Assembly (NCBI RefSeq): GCF_000234665.1
Contig: NC_018324.1
Span: 2,600,944-2,664,943 of the forward strand
Source of the DNA: Leishmania mexicana MHOM/GT/2001/U1103
Taxonomy: Eukaryota; Euglenozoa; Kinetoplastea; Trypanosomatida; Trypanosomatidae
Direction of reading: 5' to 3'
Length of the DNA: 64,000 nucleotides
Below, piece by piece: positions 18,377-28,619 of the stretch; the stretch's first letter is position 1; every line of letters begins with the position of its first letter. The notes under the pieces are model-generated. The model made no database searches and had not been told where the DNA came from. It saw only the letters and a program-made list of their open reading frames with translations. The position numbers and the translations under genes were made by a program.

Positions 18377-19621
18377 GTATCGATACGAACAGAAGAGAGC
18401 TGAGCGCTGCACCGAAATCAAGAACCGGGAATGGAGTCCACACGTTGCCGGTAGGCAAAAGCTCACAGCAGACAATACGGAGAGAAAGGCACGTTGCGCG
18501 CCGGCACAAACACGGAGAGTGCCGAAGGTGCAGAGAGACAAGTGTGGGCAGAAGAGAGCAAGAAAAGAAGACGAGAAGCAGTCACGAGTTTGTAAGACAG
18601 GTTGAATCGGCGCGTCCGTTTACATTCCCCGCCACAACGAGATGACGCTGTGTCGCCGTCAAGAAAGAGCACTGCCAAGAAACAAAACCTCATCAACACG
18701 CTGCACAAGGCACCAGAGACATATCCTGTTCTTTTGCTACTACTGGCACTAGGGCCCTTCAACCAGAAAAGGCAACTGGGCACTGAGAGACACACTGATG
18801 CACATTGCGGGTGTCACGAGACTCACGTCGTTCTGAGTATCGCGTTTACCATGAGACGCGGTGCAAGTTCGCCCCGAGCACCAAAGAGAAACGCGCCAAA
18901 CCAAATACGTGTTTCCTTCAGCGACTTTCACTTCGTGAATCGAATTTTTATTTATCCGTAAGTGCGTTGGAATTAGAAAGGCACACACCACGCCAGGTAA
19001 GAGACGAAGACTTAGTACTAGTTGTGAATAACATATGAAGAAAAAAAAAGGAGGGCGGGAAAAAAAAATAGCAGCACAAACGCGGTATGAAACATAAAAA
19101 ACTAAAGAGTGAGTAAAACAAGAAGAATACGCCGCCATCACTCGCTTGAAACCACGCACAGTGCTGCTTTGCCTGGCAATCTTTAACCCTACCATTTTTG
19201 ATGCGTCCCCGTCTGAAACTGCAGGCCACCGTACTCAGATTGAGGTGCAAAACGGTACTTCTTTCGCGATGCCTCACATAGCCGCGGTTTCGTTACCAGA
19301 CGAGGGCCGCAAGAACGAGAGGGGAAGAGAAGGGGAGGGAAACACAGAAGGAAGTGTTCTGTTCCAGTAGGTTTCTCACCGACGTTCGAAAGCGAAAGAA
19401 AGGGAGGACCAAAAAAAAAAATCGAATGCCTCTCTATAGCCGGCGATCATCTCGGCCAAAATTTCACTCAAACAGGCATTTTACATAAGTAGGGAAAACA
19501 ACACGGCCTTCTTTCCTTTTCTTGCCCTACTGGGACGTGCTCCCGCGAGGACACGACAGGCGGGAACGTCCAGATGGCGCCACTCATCCGTCCAGCCCTG
19601 CACCGAACCTACTTCGGGCTT
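18377..19621. other. Long spacer between the desaturase and PDI, no gene seen
   Basis: About 1.2 kb with many A-rich plus-strand runs (for example 19038-19069), so U-rich on the RNA-sense minus strand. The minus-strand open frames here (for example 18749-19195) translate to Phe/Ser/Leu-rich strings typical of polypyrimidine tracts and are not accepted as genes. Confidence 0.6.
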
Positions 19622-20812
19622 TTAGCCCCCCGCTGAACTCACAGCAGGCGTGGTGGAGATACGGTACAAGACGTCAAAATTCATCTTGGTGATCTTCCAG
19701 ATTCCTTCCACGTGAAATGGCAGCCCATTGTCCTCCGAGAACTTGCGCAAAATGGGCCGCACCTCCGGGTACCGGTAGCGGGGAACCATCGGAAGAAGGT
19801 GATGCTCCAGCTGGTACTGCATGCCACCAAAAAACCACTCAAAAAAAGGGTCGGAGCAGTGGACGCCACGGGTGGCGCGATGCTGATCAACAACGTAGTT
19901 GTACGGCTCGTCATGTTCGATCATTTCCTCTGTCTGGTGGTTCGCCGTCACCACTACGGCGACAAAAAAACCACCAAGAAGCACGCTACCCAGGGCAACC
20001 TTCCACGGCAACAGCGCCAACCACAGGTAGTTGAGCGCCATCAGCGAGAGCTCGAGCCTGTTACCGCTTCCCAGTGCAAACCGCAGCGACTGAATTCGCC
20101 ACGAAACATACAGGAGAGAGTACGCGGCAAGGTAGAACGTGTACTGATACCGTCTGCACGCGGTGTCCTCGGACACATCCGGCACCCAGAGGAACAGGGC
20201 AGGCTCGTTGTGGATGTCAGCGTCCATGCCTTTGCGATTCACAAAAATATGATGACTGTTGTGCTTGTTTGACCACCACTCCACCGAGAAGGCATTGATC
20301 ATGCCGCCACAGGCTTTGGCGAGGAAGCGGGCAAACTTGCCGCGAGCATGCGTGAAATCATGCGCTAACCAGCCGCCCTGTTGCATGCCTAGTCCGATCA
20401 GAAGGGTGGCCAGGAAAGGACGCGAGTAGCTCAGGTACGTCCCGACAACGCAGAGCACAATGACCGGTATAATGTTCCGTGCAAAGTCGATAATCCACCT
20501 CCGCTCAAACCACCCATCGCTTCGAAACTGCTGAAGGAGTTTCTCAAAGTTCAGCGACACCTGATCGCGAGGTACATCGCCTTCCTTGAGCGGCAGTGCC
20601 TTCATGCGCTTCAGCTTCTGAATCGCCTCCTTCGAGTGCAGCGAGTAGAACGCATCTGTAGCATCCTTTCCATGGAACTCATCACACATTTGCGCCCCAC
20701 CAGGGTGCGAGTTGCGCCAGGATGTGCAGTCGTACCAATTGTCGTCAATGCGGATCACACACTTCGGCAGCGAGCTGCGGTACTTGTACGGGGGAGTGAG
20801 CTCGAAGACCAT
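19622..20812 (-). CDS. Cytochrome b5-fused front-end fatty-acid desaturase (delta-6 type)
   Basis: This 396-aa ER membrane enzyme introduces a double bond between an existing one and the carboxyl end in PUFA synthesis. The N-terminal cytochrome b5 domain carries HPGG (36-39) with a second haem His near 59. The membrane desaturase has the three di-iron histidine boxes HDFTH (151-155), HNSHH (184-188) and QLEHH (334-338). The Gln in the third box is the hallmark of front-end desaturases. Hydrophobic segments flank the boxes (about 111-145 and 265-300). From memory, the L. major orthologue in this position was characterised as the delta-6 enzyme. The ATG at 20812 is preferred over 20947 because a splice acceptor lies between them at 20842. 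Confidence 0.92.
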   Translation of the reverse strand: MVFELTPPYKYRSSLPKCVIRIDDNWYDCTSWRNSHPGGAQMCDEFHGKDATDAFYSLHSKEAIQKLKRMKALPLKEGDVPRDQVSLNFEKLLQQFRSDGWFERRWIIDFARNIIPVIVLCVVGTYLSYSRPFLATLLIGLGMQQGGWLAHDFTHARGKFARFLAKACGGMINAFSVEWWSNKHNSHHIFVNRKGMDADIHNEPALFLWVPDVSEDTACRRYQYTFYLAAYSLLYVSWRIQSLRFALGSGNRLELSLMALNYLWLALLPWKVALGSVLLGGFFVAVVVTANHQTEEMIEHDEPYNYVVDQHRATRGVHCSDPFFEWFFGGMQYQLEHHLLPMVPRYRYPEVRPILRKFSEDNGLPFHVEGIWKITKMNFDVLYRISTTPAVSSAGG

Positions 20813-20841
20813 GTTCAACGTGTTGCGCGGCGATTGCACAC

Positions 20842-20858
20842 CTGTGAAAACTAAAAAC
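20842..20858 (-). promoter_or_regulatory. Probable spliced-leader acceptor of the desaturase
   Basis: A T-rich tract on the minus strand (20845-20858) ends in CACAG, with the AG at 20842-20843. It leaves a 29-nt 5' UTR before the ATG at 20812 and argues against use of the upstream ATG at 20947. Confidence 0.5.
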
Positions 20859-21392
20859 GATTGAATAGCCGAATAAAACGGACGTGTGTCGAGATTATGA
20901 CCAGCACAAGAGGAAAAAAAGAATAGAAAGCACCGTTCGCTTTCCATAGCAAACGTACCACAGTAAGAAACGGAGGAAGAGCAAGTACATGGTTGTCAGT
21001 TGAGCTGCCGCGGCTGAACCATCAGCTACGCAAACGACCTCGCCACCACGCCGCCAACGACACAGGAGCCCGTTTGACAGGCGCGCGAGGACGACATCTG
21101 GTGAGAGCGCGCGTGCTTGACTCCTTCCTCGTAGCCGACCACCGTCGCACATAAGCACAAGAGGACATGTCCCCCCCCGTGGCATCCTTTCTTCTTTTTG
21201 CTGCTGTTCTTGTCGCTGAGGAAACGAGAAGAGCACACCAGAACGCCCAAAAACGAGCTCCGCGTGCCGCCCTTGCCGCGAAAAAAAAAGGAAATGGATG
21301 CAGCCGAAAGAAGGATACTCGAGCAGAGCGTGTACAGCTGGCAGTGCTGGGAGAGAGGGCAGTGAGGCAAAAGATGACCTCCTGCGTCAATG
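20859..21392. other. Intergenic spacer, no gene seen
   Basis: Between the coiled-coil gene and the desaturase. It includes the desaturase in-frame upstream extension (to 20947), judged untranslated, and short A-rich runs near 21279-21290. Nothing else supported. Confidence 0.5.
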
Positions 21393-22493
21393 CTAGTCAT
21401 CGAGCGACCCAGCAAGAGTATCGCAGAGGTGTTTTAAGTCCTTGTTCTCCTTCTCGAAACGCACGGTCTCATCTTGGTAAAAGAGAATCTCCTTACGGAG
21501 CTTCGACATACGGGTGTTGTACATGACCGTATCTTCATCAATCCTGCCCTGCACCTCCTCCGTCTTCATCACGTACATGCGGCGCTCTGCATTCGCCTTC
21601 TGAATGCGCTCGCGCAGCTGCAAGCACTCCCTCTCCGGATTCGTCGAAATGCCCATCGTCTCGACCCCCGAAAGAGCCGTATCGCGATCCTTGATTGACG
21701 ACTCCGTGGTGTATTTAGTGTCCATGAGAACATCTGTAATCTTTCGGTTCGCCTCCTCCAAACGCTCTATTTCTTGCAGCAGCTGGTGGCGCTCTGCCTG
21801 GATGCGCTGGGCGACATTTAGCAACTCCCTATTGTTTGAGTCCGCATACGTGCTCACATTCCGCGTGAATTCCTTTCGCAGCTCCTCGATGCGGCGCTGC
21901 TTCAAGTCGATAAGGGAAGCCATCTCCCGCTCTTTCCTCGAAAGCAAGTGGATCGTGCGCTCGCGCTCGCGCGACAGCTCCTGCACGGTCTTGAGAAGCT
22001 CCTGTGCCCGTGTCTCCTCGCCGCCGCTCGGGCCGTAAACTTTCTTCTTGAGCAGGTTTTGAAGGTCATCCAGCATTGACATGAGACGAGCCACCGTAAG
22101 GCGCTTCTGCGCGTCCACTTTTTTCTCACTCAGCTCTTTGATGCGAGAAGAAACCTCGCCGATCTCAGCCTCAACACTCTTTCTCTCCTCGTCCGCTGCC
22201 ATTAGCTGGTTAACATAATCCTCGCGATTCGACCACATAGGCTCGCTGCTCTGTGTCTCACTGTTTTCAAGCACCTGCTTCGCTCGGGATGCAGTACGAT
22301 ACGCTTCGTTAGCGGCCGCCCTCGATTCCTCCTTCGACGTGGTAGAGAGGTACGCGTTCGCCAGCTCATTGTTCAGATTCCCCGACTGCTGTCTCTTGCG
22401 CTGAAGCGCCTCCTCCCGCACCATAAGCGAATCCTCTAGCTGCTGCAGCTCCATCCTCAGCTCCTCGATAGACTGTTGCTGCTCCATCGTCAT
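21393..22493 (-). CDS. Coiled-coil protein, unrecognised family
   Basis: This 366-aa protein is helical and charged nearly end to end. Heptad-like coiled-coil runs cover most of residues 5-45 and 90-360 (for example EQQQSIEELRMELQQLEDSL and RQLLQEIERLEE-type stretches). No catalytic motif, membrane segment or zinc ligand set is seen. A short break near residues 70-95 (NSETQSSEPMWSNRED) may be a hinge. Such proteins in trypanosomatids are often cytoskeletal, flagellar or intraflagellar-transport related, but nothing here decides that. The start is MTM at 22493; codons upstream begin with TTG, not ATG. A pyrimidine-rich tract lies just upstream. Confidence 0.75.
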   Translation of the reverse strand: MTMEQQQSIEELRMELQQLEDSLMVREEALQRKRQQSGNLNNELANAYLSTTSKEESRAAANEAYRTASRAKQVLENSETQSSEPMWSNREDYVNQLMAADEERKSVEAEIGEVSSRIKELSEKKVDAQKRLTVARLMSMLDDLQNLLKKKVYGPSGGEETRAQELLKTVQELSRERERTIHLLSRKEREMASLIDLKQRRIEELRKEFTRNVSTYADSNNRELLNVAQRIQAERHQLLQEIERLEEANRKITDVLMDTKYTTESSIKDRDTALSGVETMGISTNPERECLQLRERIQKANAERRMYVMKTEEVQGRIDEDTVMYNTRMSKLRKEILFYQDETVRFEKENKDLKHLCDTLAGSLDD

Positions 22494-23125
22494 CTTGCCA
22501 GCACAGCACAAAGTGGAAAGCAAAGAAACTAAACTCTAACGATGGTCAACGGAAGAAAGAAAATAAATATATTTATAGAGAGAGGTCCCAGAGCCTTTGT
22601 CTGCTGGTGCTCTACTCGTGACGTCGACGACGCGCGTATGTGCAAAAGCGCAATCGACGCAAAAAAAATCTCAGGCGTGTGCTGCTCTCGATGGCTGCGG
22701 ATCACGATGAAAACCGATCCGTGCTTCCACAAGTGCACAATGCTTTCCGCCCAGGAGAGTACGCGGAAGGGAAGGAATGGTGGCCAAACAGCAAAAAGGT
22801 AAGCCGGACAAGTGAAGAGCAAGGGGGTGTACAATAGAGGCGGGCGCACAGACGCCGCGGTGGCAAGGGGGGGAAGAAGCCGAGGTGTAGAGGTCACACA
22901 CTGCGTAGTCTCGCCTCATCAGCGCCGTAAGCCACGGCAATGAGGGCTCGCATTTGTCATTCCCTCACCAAATATAGATACCTGCGGCGTATGCGGCGCA
23001 ATAACGACGCGTCGAAAAAAAGATCTGTCTCGGGCGTGGAGTGGCGCGAAGCGCCAAGGAAACACAGCATTTTATTTACTCGTTTCATCCACTTTGAAGT
23101 TGGTGGGCAGCCGTCCATTCTGTGA
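22494..23125. other. Intergenic spacer, no gene seen
   Basis: 632 bases between the methyltransferase-like gene and the coiled-coil gene. A-rich stretches near 22556-22580 and 22660-22670 are T-rich on the RNA-sense strand. No credible coding frame. Confidence 0.5.
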
Positions 23126-24022
23126 CTACGATGCGCTCGTTCCACGCGACGGCTGTTGTGGCTCCCTCACCTCTGCGATCGGCATTGTCGTCTTCTGCGG
23201 CATCGCCGGGGCCGCCTTCCGCGGCTGAAGAACAAGGGTGTAGTAGAAACCAAAAAGGCATCTCTGCTCCTCCTTGATATCGTACAGCATGCTCTCACGA
23301 ATCCACCCGTGATAGTCGTGCACGAAAGACATACTGCTATTTGTGGCTTTGCTGAACCAGCGAGCCAGCTTGATCAGTTTCGGGTACGTTGACTTCCCGA
23401 CATCCATGACGAGAAACACCCCATCCTCCTTTACGTACTGCGCTGCGGAATCGAAGAGATTGCGGGCCTTGCTTTCGTTCTGGTTGAGCATCTCGTCACG
23501 AAGAAGGACACAATCGTACTTTTGAAAGCCCGGTAGCTGCGTGTCTGAACGCAGAACGGTGGTGAAATTCACCGTGCTGCCCACCCAGTTATGATCGTTT
23601 CGGACCATAAAATCCAGCGTCATGGCACGCCGCCGTTTCTCCTGCTCCCCTTCTGAGAGGGCCTCATCTAAGCGGTAGTGACCGTCGTCTACAACCTTTT
23701 CCTCGATTAGAAACTCAACGCGAACAGCCTTGGACATCTCGTACAACGCTACGTCTTTTTTGTCATAGAGCTTCGGAGAAAGGTCAAGCACCTTCCCGTG
23801 ACAGTAGTTTCGGTACACCCGGCGAACACATCGATAGATGAGAAACTGTGGAAGGGCGCTTATGCCCAAGAAAACAGCGACACTGCCGATGGACGTCACG
23901 AAGAAGCGATTTCTGCCCTCGACAATCTTGTCGTACTTTTCCCTCGGTACCTGGACGGGCTGGTACGAGCCGGCAGCTGCGGGTTCAAGCTTGGGCCTCG
24001 CACTGCTGCCGCTTTGAAACAT
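23126..24022 (-). CDS. Membrane-anchored methyltransferase-like protein (OMS1-type)
   Basis: This 298-aa protein has one N-terminal membrane segment (about residues 40-64, FFVTSIGSVAVFLGISALPQF), then a basic patch and a roughly 200-residue soluble domain. That domain resembles class I methyltransferases at the back end: YDCVLLRDEML, then YVKEDGVFLVMDVG, as in strand 4 / strand 5 of UbiE/OMS1-type proteins. The glycine-rich SAM loop is not obvious; KVLDLSPKLYDK sits where it might be, so activity is uncertain. Topology would suit a mitochondrial inner-membrane or ER protein. The start is the ATG at 24022, just ahead of the membrane segment. Confidence 0.6.
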   Translation of the reverse strand: MFQSGSSARPKLEPAAAGSYQPVQVPREKYDKIVEGRNRFFVTSIGSVAVFLGISALPQFLIYRCVRRVYRNYCHGKVLDLSPKLYDKKDVALYEMSKAVRVEFLIEEKVVDDGHYRLDEALSEGEQEKRRRAMTLDFMVRNDHNWVGSTVNFTTVLRSDTQLPGFQKYDCVLLRDEMLNQNESKARNLFDSAAQYVKEDGVFLVMDVGKSTYPKLIKLARWFSKATNSSMSFVHDYHGWIRESMLYDIKEEQRCLFGFYYTLVLQPRKAAPAMPQKTTMPIAEVREPQQPSRGTSAS

Positions 24023-24839
24023 TATTTTTTTTTATGTGCCGAGGCCCGTATCGAACACTTGTCAAGAGCCCAGTTCATGCGGCGGTCAGAAGGTGACACA
24101 GACAGAGAAGGGAGAGGGAGAAGCAGAAAGGTAGAGCGTAACCATGATGGGAGCGCGCGTCAGAGAAAGGTGCTCAAGATCCTCCGCTGTCAAGAGAGAA
24201 AGAGAGAGCACCAAATAGAGGAAGACTACCCCCATCCTGAGGAAAGGAGAAGGCGTGACGATAAGGTGCCCCGACTCAAGAAGTCTTTCACAGCGAGCAC
24301 TGGCCCCGTCATGCACTCCGCTAGAGCACACAAACAACCCGCTTCGAACTGGACGAGTGCCGGATGGGCCACCGCGGCAAGTGGCCATCGCCGAAGCCCA
24401 CTGGCACTGCGGCACAGTAAATCTCCAGGCCGGATAACGAATGGCGACGTGACAAAGCACGTCCCGCCACGCGACTTGCTGGACATGAAAACAGTTTTAG
24501 ACAAACGTTATCTTAAACAGCCATCCTCAAACATTACCTTGCCACTCAAGGCACAGCTTTAAAAGAAAAAAACAAGTACAAAAAGGGCGCCGACCTGAGA
24601 CAATCACACGAAAAGCAAACGGCGTGCCACCCGACCAAAAAAAGGCTCAAAAAAAAGACATGTAAAAAAAAATGAGGCGATACACCTTCTCTATGCATTC
24701 CCTTTTTTCCCCAGCCTTTTCTTAGCTGTTAGTCACACCTATCTCCGCCGTCACCCGATTTGCGGCATGTAAACGCTACCGCAGTGCCGCTTCTCTTTTT
24801 TTTCGTCTTCGCCTGCGCAACGGCCACACCTTCATAGGC
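24023..24839. other. Intergenic spacer, no gene seen
   Basis: 817 bases between eIF3c and the methyltransferase-like gene. It contains several A-runs (for example 24640-24671) and T-rich blocks near 24795. A plus-strand frame here (23798-24562) is antisense to the preceding gene and has poor composition, so it is not accepted. Confidence 0.55.
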
Positions 24840-27032
24840 TTAGCGGCCGCCACGGCCACGTCCACCAGCGCCACGCCCGCCGGCACCGCCCCTACCACCG
24901 GCCACGCCACCGCGACCGCGGCCACGACCACCGTTCGCACGAAGGCGGCTCTCGCAGTGCTTCGCCAGATTGGAGATGCTCTCCGACGTCCCTTTCACCA
25001 AGTGCTGGAGGCGCGTCGCGTTATTGCGGTCCAGGTACAAGTACGCGTCATCGCGGTCCCAGTACGCGCTGAGCGTTGTGTTCTCTGACAGTATTTCGTT
25101 GACTGTACGGCGTACATCGCTTTCCTCCATGTCAAACTTGATGGCCAGGTTGACCACAGATATGGTGGAGAAGTTCGTGCGGTTCGTGTGGCAGAACACG
25201 AGCAGCGCGACCTCCTTCAGGCTCTGCAGATACAGTTTGCGCGTCTCCTTGCCCGATGGGAGGGTGTCAAACGTGGTCATTGCCTCCACCTGCTCCTTGG
25301 CACCAATGTAGTTGCCAGCCTTCAAGTGCTCGTAGGCAACAGCCACTTGCTCCTTGAAGGAGAACGGCTTTCCCATGAGATCCGGGGTACGCGTGACCGT
25401 GTTGTACACGTAGCGCTCCATGTGGTTGCGCTCGTACGGATTCTGCGCCTCCATCTTCACGCCCATGAGGAGGCCGGAGAGAACGGACGCCATCTCCAGC
25501 TGCGCGACGGGCATGTGCATGTGGGGAGGAATAAGCAAGTTTCGGTACTCCATCTCAGCGTGCTCGTCATCCAGCACCGACTTGGGCGGCGGCGACTGGC
25601 CGATCAGCACCTGGTTCGACCGGAGGCCCCAAACGGTGCGCAGCAGTTGGTGCGCCGTAGGGATATCACCCGCGATGAACGCGGCCAACCCGAGCTGGGC
25701 AATGGCCCTATTGAGCAGAATAGCCAGCGGGGCATCGGAGACGGTGATGCTGTTGGCCACGCCTGTGCGAAGCAGGTAGTCGCGACCCTCGCGGTACAGG
25801 CCGCACAGACCGTACTGGTACGCAACGTGGCACACACCCGACGCTGAGAGGGCAACACTGGGCCTCAGTTGAAGGCTAAGCTTGTGAAGGGCGCGGACGG
25901 TATCGAAGACAGACTCCGAGATGATGAGATTGTCTGTCGAGGAGAGGGAGTCGTAGAAGAGCTGGTGGGCCTCCTGACGACGCTGGCCGAGGATGTCGAA
26001 GAGGATGGAAATACACGCCTTCGACGGCTCAATCCTCTTGCGGGCCTGATAGTAGCCTAGGGCACGATCAGCGAGCACAGCAAGTTCGTTTTCGAAGGTG
26101 ATGATCTTGAGGTACTCCTGGCTGGCCACCTCCTCAAACTTGGACTTGTTCACTAACTCTGTGTGAAGGTACGTCAAGAAGCCGTGGATGCCGCCAGGCA
26201 CGACAATGTTGCGTGCATTCACCGACGAGGAGTCCTCGACGAAGCGGACATCAGTGGCGGCGATCATGCGGCTGAAGAACTTGGAGCCCCACTTGAAGGC
26301 GCGCTCCCACGTGTCGGAGCTCACCAGAAGCTTGCGGCTGTCGCGGCGCAGGACAGCCGAGACGGCGATACCCATGGCGGAGATCTCCAGGTTCGTGTAT
26401 CCCTTGCGGCCACACGCGCGAATCACCTTCTCGACCTTGCCCACCAGGTTCACCTCGCGGGAGCCGGAGATGTCCTCGAGGATCTGCGCGTATTCGGCCT
26501 CGGTCAGCTCCGCGCCGGCATCGTCGTCTTCGTCCTGCGCACCGTCATCGTTCTCTGGGCCCTTCGCCAGCTCCTCGAGCTCCTTCTTGTAAAGTTTCTC
26601 CGTCTCCTCCACCAAGGCGACGAGCTCCTTCAGGCTCTTGAACTCCAAACGATTCGCAAAGTCCTCGCGCCCCTTTCCCTCCAGATGCTCCGCCAAGTTC
26701 GGCATGTCCTGAAGGCAGTTCTGCAGTCCCTGCGGCGCCACCTTGTACTTGCGCACAAACATGTGCACCTCATCGCACATGCGCTTAAACGCCTCGAGCG
26801 CCTCACGCCACGATTCATTGCCGGCATTGTAGTCAAACGTATCGCACAGCGCTTGAATAGCGTTGGCCGCCTTCTCCTTCTTGGGAATCACCTCCTGGCG
26901 CTCCTCCAGCTCCTCCTCATCGGTCCACTCAAACCAGAAGGGATTGATCTGCGCCTCCGGCACCTCCTCACGGAACAGGCTCTTCTCCGACTCGCTGTCG
27001 CTGTCGCTAGAGCTGATCGCGAAAAAGTTCAT
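24840..27032 (-). CDS. Translation initiation factor eIF3 subunit c (subunit 8)
   Basis: This 730-aa protein is a core scaffold subunit of eIF3, which brings the ternary complex and mRNA to the 40S subunit. The N-terminus is acidic and Ser-rich (SSSDSDSESEKS), a family feature bearing CK2-like sites. The middle carries conserved eIF3c blocks, such as LTEAEYAQILEDISG and the long helical repeats. The PCI module follows in about residues 520-670, with the winged-helix part at SVVNLAIKFDMEESDVRRTVNEIL. The C-terminus is a Gly/Arg-rich RGG tail (about 697-730), likely RNA-binding and arginine-methylated. It is shorter than the human protein (913 aa), as in other trypanosomatids. The start is the ATG at 27032. 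Confidence 0.93.
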   Translation of the reverse strand: MNFFAISSSDSDSESEKSLFREEVPEAQINPFWFEWTDEEELEERQEVIPKKEKAANAIQALCDTFDYNAGNESWREALEAFKRMCDEVHMFVRKYKVAPQGLQNCLQDMPNLAEHLEGKGREDFANRLEFKSLKELVALVEETEKLYKKELEELAKGPENDDGAQDEDDDAGAELTEAEYAQILEDISGSREVNLVGKVEKVIRACGRKGYTNLEISAMGIAVSAVLRRDSRKLLVSSDTWERAFKWGSKFFSRMIAATDVRFVEDSSSVNARNIVVPGGIHGFLTYLHTELVNKSKFEEVASQEYLKIITFENELAVLADRALGYYQARKRIEPSKACISILFDILGQRRQEAHQLFYDSLSSTDNLIISESVFDTVRALHKLSLQLRPSVALSASGVCHVAYQYGLCGLYREGRDYLLRTGVANSITVSDAPLAILLNRAIAQLGLAAFIAGDIPTAHQLLRTVWGLRSNQVLIGQSPPPKSVLDDEHAEMEYRNLLIPPHMHMPVAQLEMASVLSGLLMGVKMEAQNPYERNHMERYVYNTVTRTPDLMGKPFSFKEQVAVAYEHLKAGNYIGAKEQVEAMTTFDTLPSGKETRKLYLQSLKEVALLVFCHTNRTNFSTISVVNLAIKFDMEESDVRRTVNEILSENTTLSAYWDRDDAYLYLDRNNATRLQHLVKGTSESISNLAKHCESRLRANGGRGRGRGGVAGGRGGAGGRGAGGRGRGGR

Positions 27033-27476
27033 CTTTTACGGGAAACAGAAAGACGCGCGGTTCACAGGAAAAAAAAATATATGAGCATTCTGCATTTTTG
27101 TACCAAAGTGTAGAGTGTGTGGGTGTGTGTGGGTGTGTGTGGGTGTGCAAAGAGAGTGAGAAGGACAAAAAAAGGGATGCAGCGAAACAGTGCAGAAGAG
27201 CGAGTAGACATTCAACAGACAAGATGAATCTACACCCATGCATACGCTTCGTGAAACAGACCCAAAAGCGCGGAGGCGCAAGAGCGTATCTGTGGCGTTC
27301 AGACCAAAGAAGTCCGAGTGCGTCGACTTCTCGGAAGCGAATACGATATTTACGTCATATTTTTTTTCGTCCCCACACCAAAATAGTAGGTTATGGTCGT
27401 TGAATAGCAGAGCAGTACGGCGCGTAACAAACACACACAAAAAAAAGGCGGCGCGGTTGTTGAGCTACGAGCTCAA
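27033..27476. other. Spacer with a GT/GGGT microsatellite
   Basis: 444 bases upstream of eIF3c. A (GTGTGTGG) run occupies about 27114-27150 on the plus strand, so CA-rich on the RNA sense. An A-run at 27069-27077 gives a T-tract on the minus strand near the eIF3c start. No gene seen. Confidence 0.55.
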
Positions 27477-27974
27477 CTATCTCATCAGCGCGTCCATCAT
27501 TTGGAGAGTGCTGCTTACGCGCTTGCGTTCATCTGCAGCAGCGCCGCACTCCATCAGGTTCTCCAGAGACGCTCTGATACGGCGCCACGTGAATCGCAGC
27601 TCTTGGGCATGCAGAAGGTCTGCTCCGTGCCACTTCACCACGTCATGCAGCCTTGCAGCGGCCGCGAAACATTCCTCGGTGCGCAGGCACTCGCACAGAC
27701 GCGGTACATACCTGGACACCTGTTCTGGATGCATCGCAGCAACCTCATCCTCTGTCAGCGCCAAGAAGAATTGCTCGGGTGTCTCAAAAAGCGTCTGATC
27801 CTCATCGGGACACATTTCCGTTGGGATTAGCCACGACTGAGTGCCGCCCAAGAGGCGCACTTGGTTGTTGAACAGCAACACCGCCGCTTTAATCTCGCAT
27901 GCTGCCTCGTCCACGCTTTGGCGATTCACCTTCTCAACATCCCCGATGCGTCGAAGCAGCGTGGCTGCATCCAT
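27477..27974 (-). CDS. Unrecognised small helical protein
   Basis: This 165-aa protein starts at ATG 27974 (MDAATLLRRIGDVEKVNRQ). Predominantly helical, it has a proline-free N-terminal helix pair, a linker (IPTEMCPDEDQTLFETPEQ), then LTEDEVAAMHPEQVSRYVPRLCECL and a C-terminal helical bundle ending SSTLQMMDALMR. No membrane segment, signal peptide or catalytic motif. I do not recognise the family. A 28-codon upstream extension to 28058 (Ser/Pro-rich then basic) begins at another possible start, but the chosen ATG fits the amphipathic N-terminal helix better. Codon usage matches its neighbours, so it is probably real. Confidence 0.65.
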   Translation of the reverse strand: MDAATLLRRIGDVEKVNRQSVDEAACEIKAAVLLFNNQVRLLGGTQSWLIPTEMCPDEDQTLFETPEQFFLALTEDEVAAMHPEQVSRYVPRLCECLRTEECFAAAARLHDVVKWHGADLLHAQELRFTWRRIRASLENLMECGAAADERKRVSSTLQMMDALMR

Positions 27975-28124
27975 TCTTCCTTCCTTGTGTTTGTGTAGTC
28001 GTCTCGCCGTTTTGCGGGCGTACGTGGAGGAGGGGGGAGGGGCGGAGGCGGACGACAACAGTATGGACTGACCAAAGACTCTTAGACGGAGGCGGAAAAG
28101 CGGCAGAGAGAAAGTAGTGGAACG

Positions 28125-28619
28125 TCACGAGAGCCTTCGCAGGTAGGAGACAAACACGTCAGTACCCCATCTGCTGGGATGGGACAGCAGCACATTCTTC
28201 ACGAGCATCGTATCCTCAACAGACTCTGCCACGACAAAGCAACTGTTCACCCCAGCCGATGTGACGGCGACAACACCGGCAACGTGCTTCAGCTTCACCA
28301 CCACCGCCAGATACGGCGCGTTGCGCACAAGAAGATACTTTGACGGCTTTGTTGCCACAATGTACCCACGAATCGGTGAAGCCGGGGGAGGTGAGACACT
28401 CAGGCACAGCGCCCGTCCAAAAAGTGGAAAACCGTCGAGCGATATCAACGCCTCCTGTGCCGCCGACGATTCTGTGAAGGAGATCATCGCCCGACCCTCT
28501 CGCACGTCCACCACAATGTCCTCCACAGATGGCACCCTCTCGAACACCCTCAAAAGCGTGCGCCGAGTATGCTCGACTCCTACGGGAAACGTGACGTTTG
28601 TCACCTCGATAAATTCCAT
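28125..28619 (-). CDS. Small RRM-like (RNA-binding) protein
   Basis: This 164-aa protein starts at ATG 28619 (MEFIEVTNVTFPVG). The first 75 residues read as an RRM: a beta-1 strand IEVTNV, helix (TRRTLLRVFERV), strand EDIVVDVREGRAMISF in the RNP1 position, helix AAQEALISLDG, and a final FGRALCLSV strand. The canonical aromatic RNP residues are largely missing (only F in MISF), so RNA binding may be atypical. The second half (GYIVATKPSKYLLVRNAPY and onward) looks like a second alpha/beta domain, possibly another degenerate RRM. An upstream in-frame extension to 28754 is hydrophobic and is cut off by an AG at 28648-28649. Confidence 0.6.
   Translation of the reverse strand: MEFIEVTNVTFPVGVEHTRRTLLRVFERVPSVEDIVVDVREGRAMISFTESSAAQEALISLDGFPLFGRALCLSVSPPPASPIRGYIVATKPSKYLLVRNAPYLAVVVKLKHVAGVVAVTSAGVNSCFVVAESVEDTMLVKNVLLSHPSRWGTDVFVSYLRRLS

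Noticed and set aside
18749..19195. 148-codon minus-strand frame with many Phe and Ser residues
   Set aside because: Its composition is that of translated polypyrimidine tracts (TTT, TCT), typical of trypanosomatid spacers.
20813..20947. N-terminal extension of the desaturase
   Set aside because: An acceptor AG at 20842 lies between the ATGs, and the cytochrome b5 domain begins right after the inner ATG.
26163..27113. 316-codon plus-strand frame
   Set aside because: Shadow of eIF3c with a Leu/His/Arg-biased translation.
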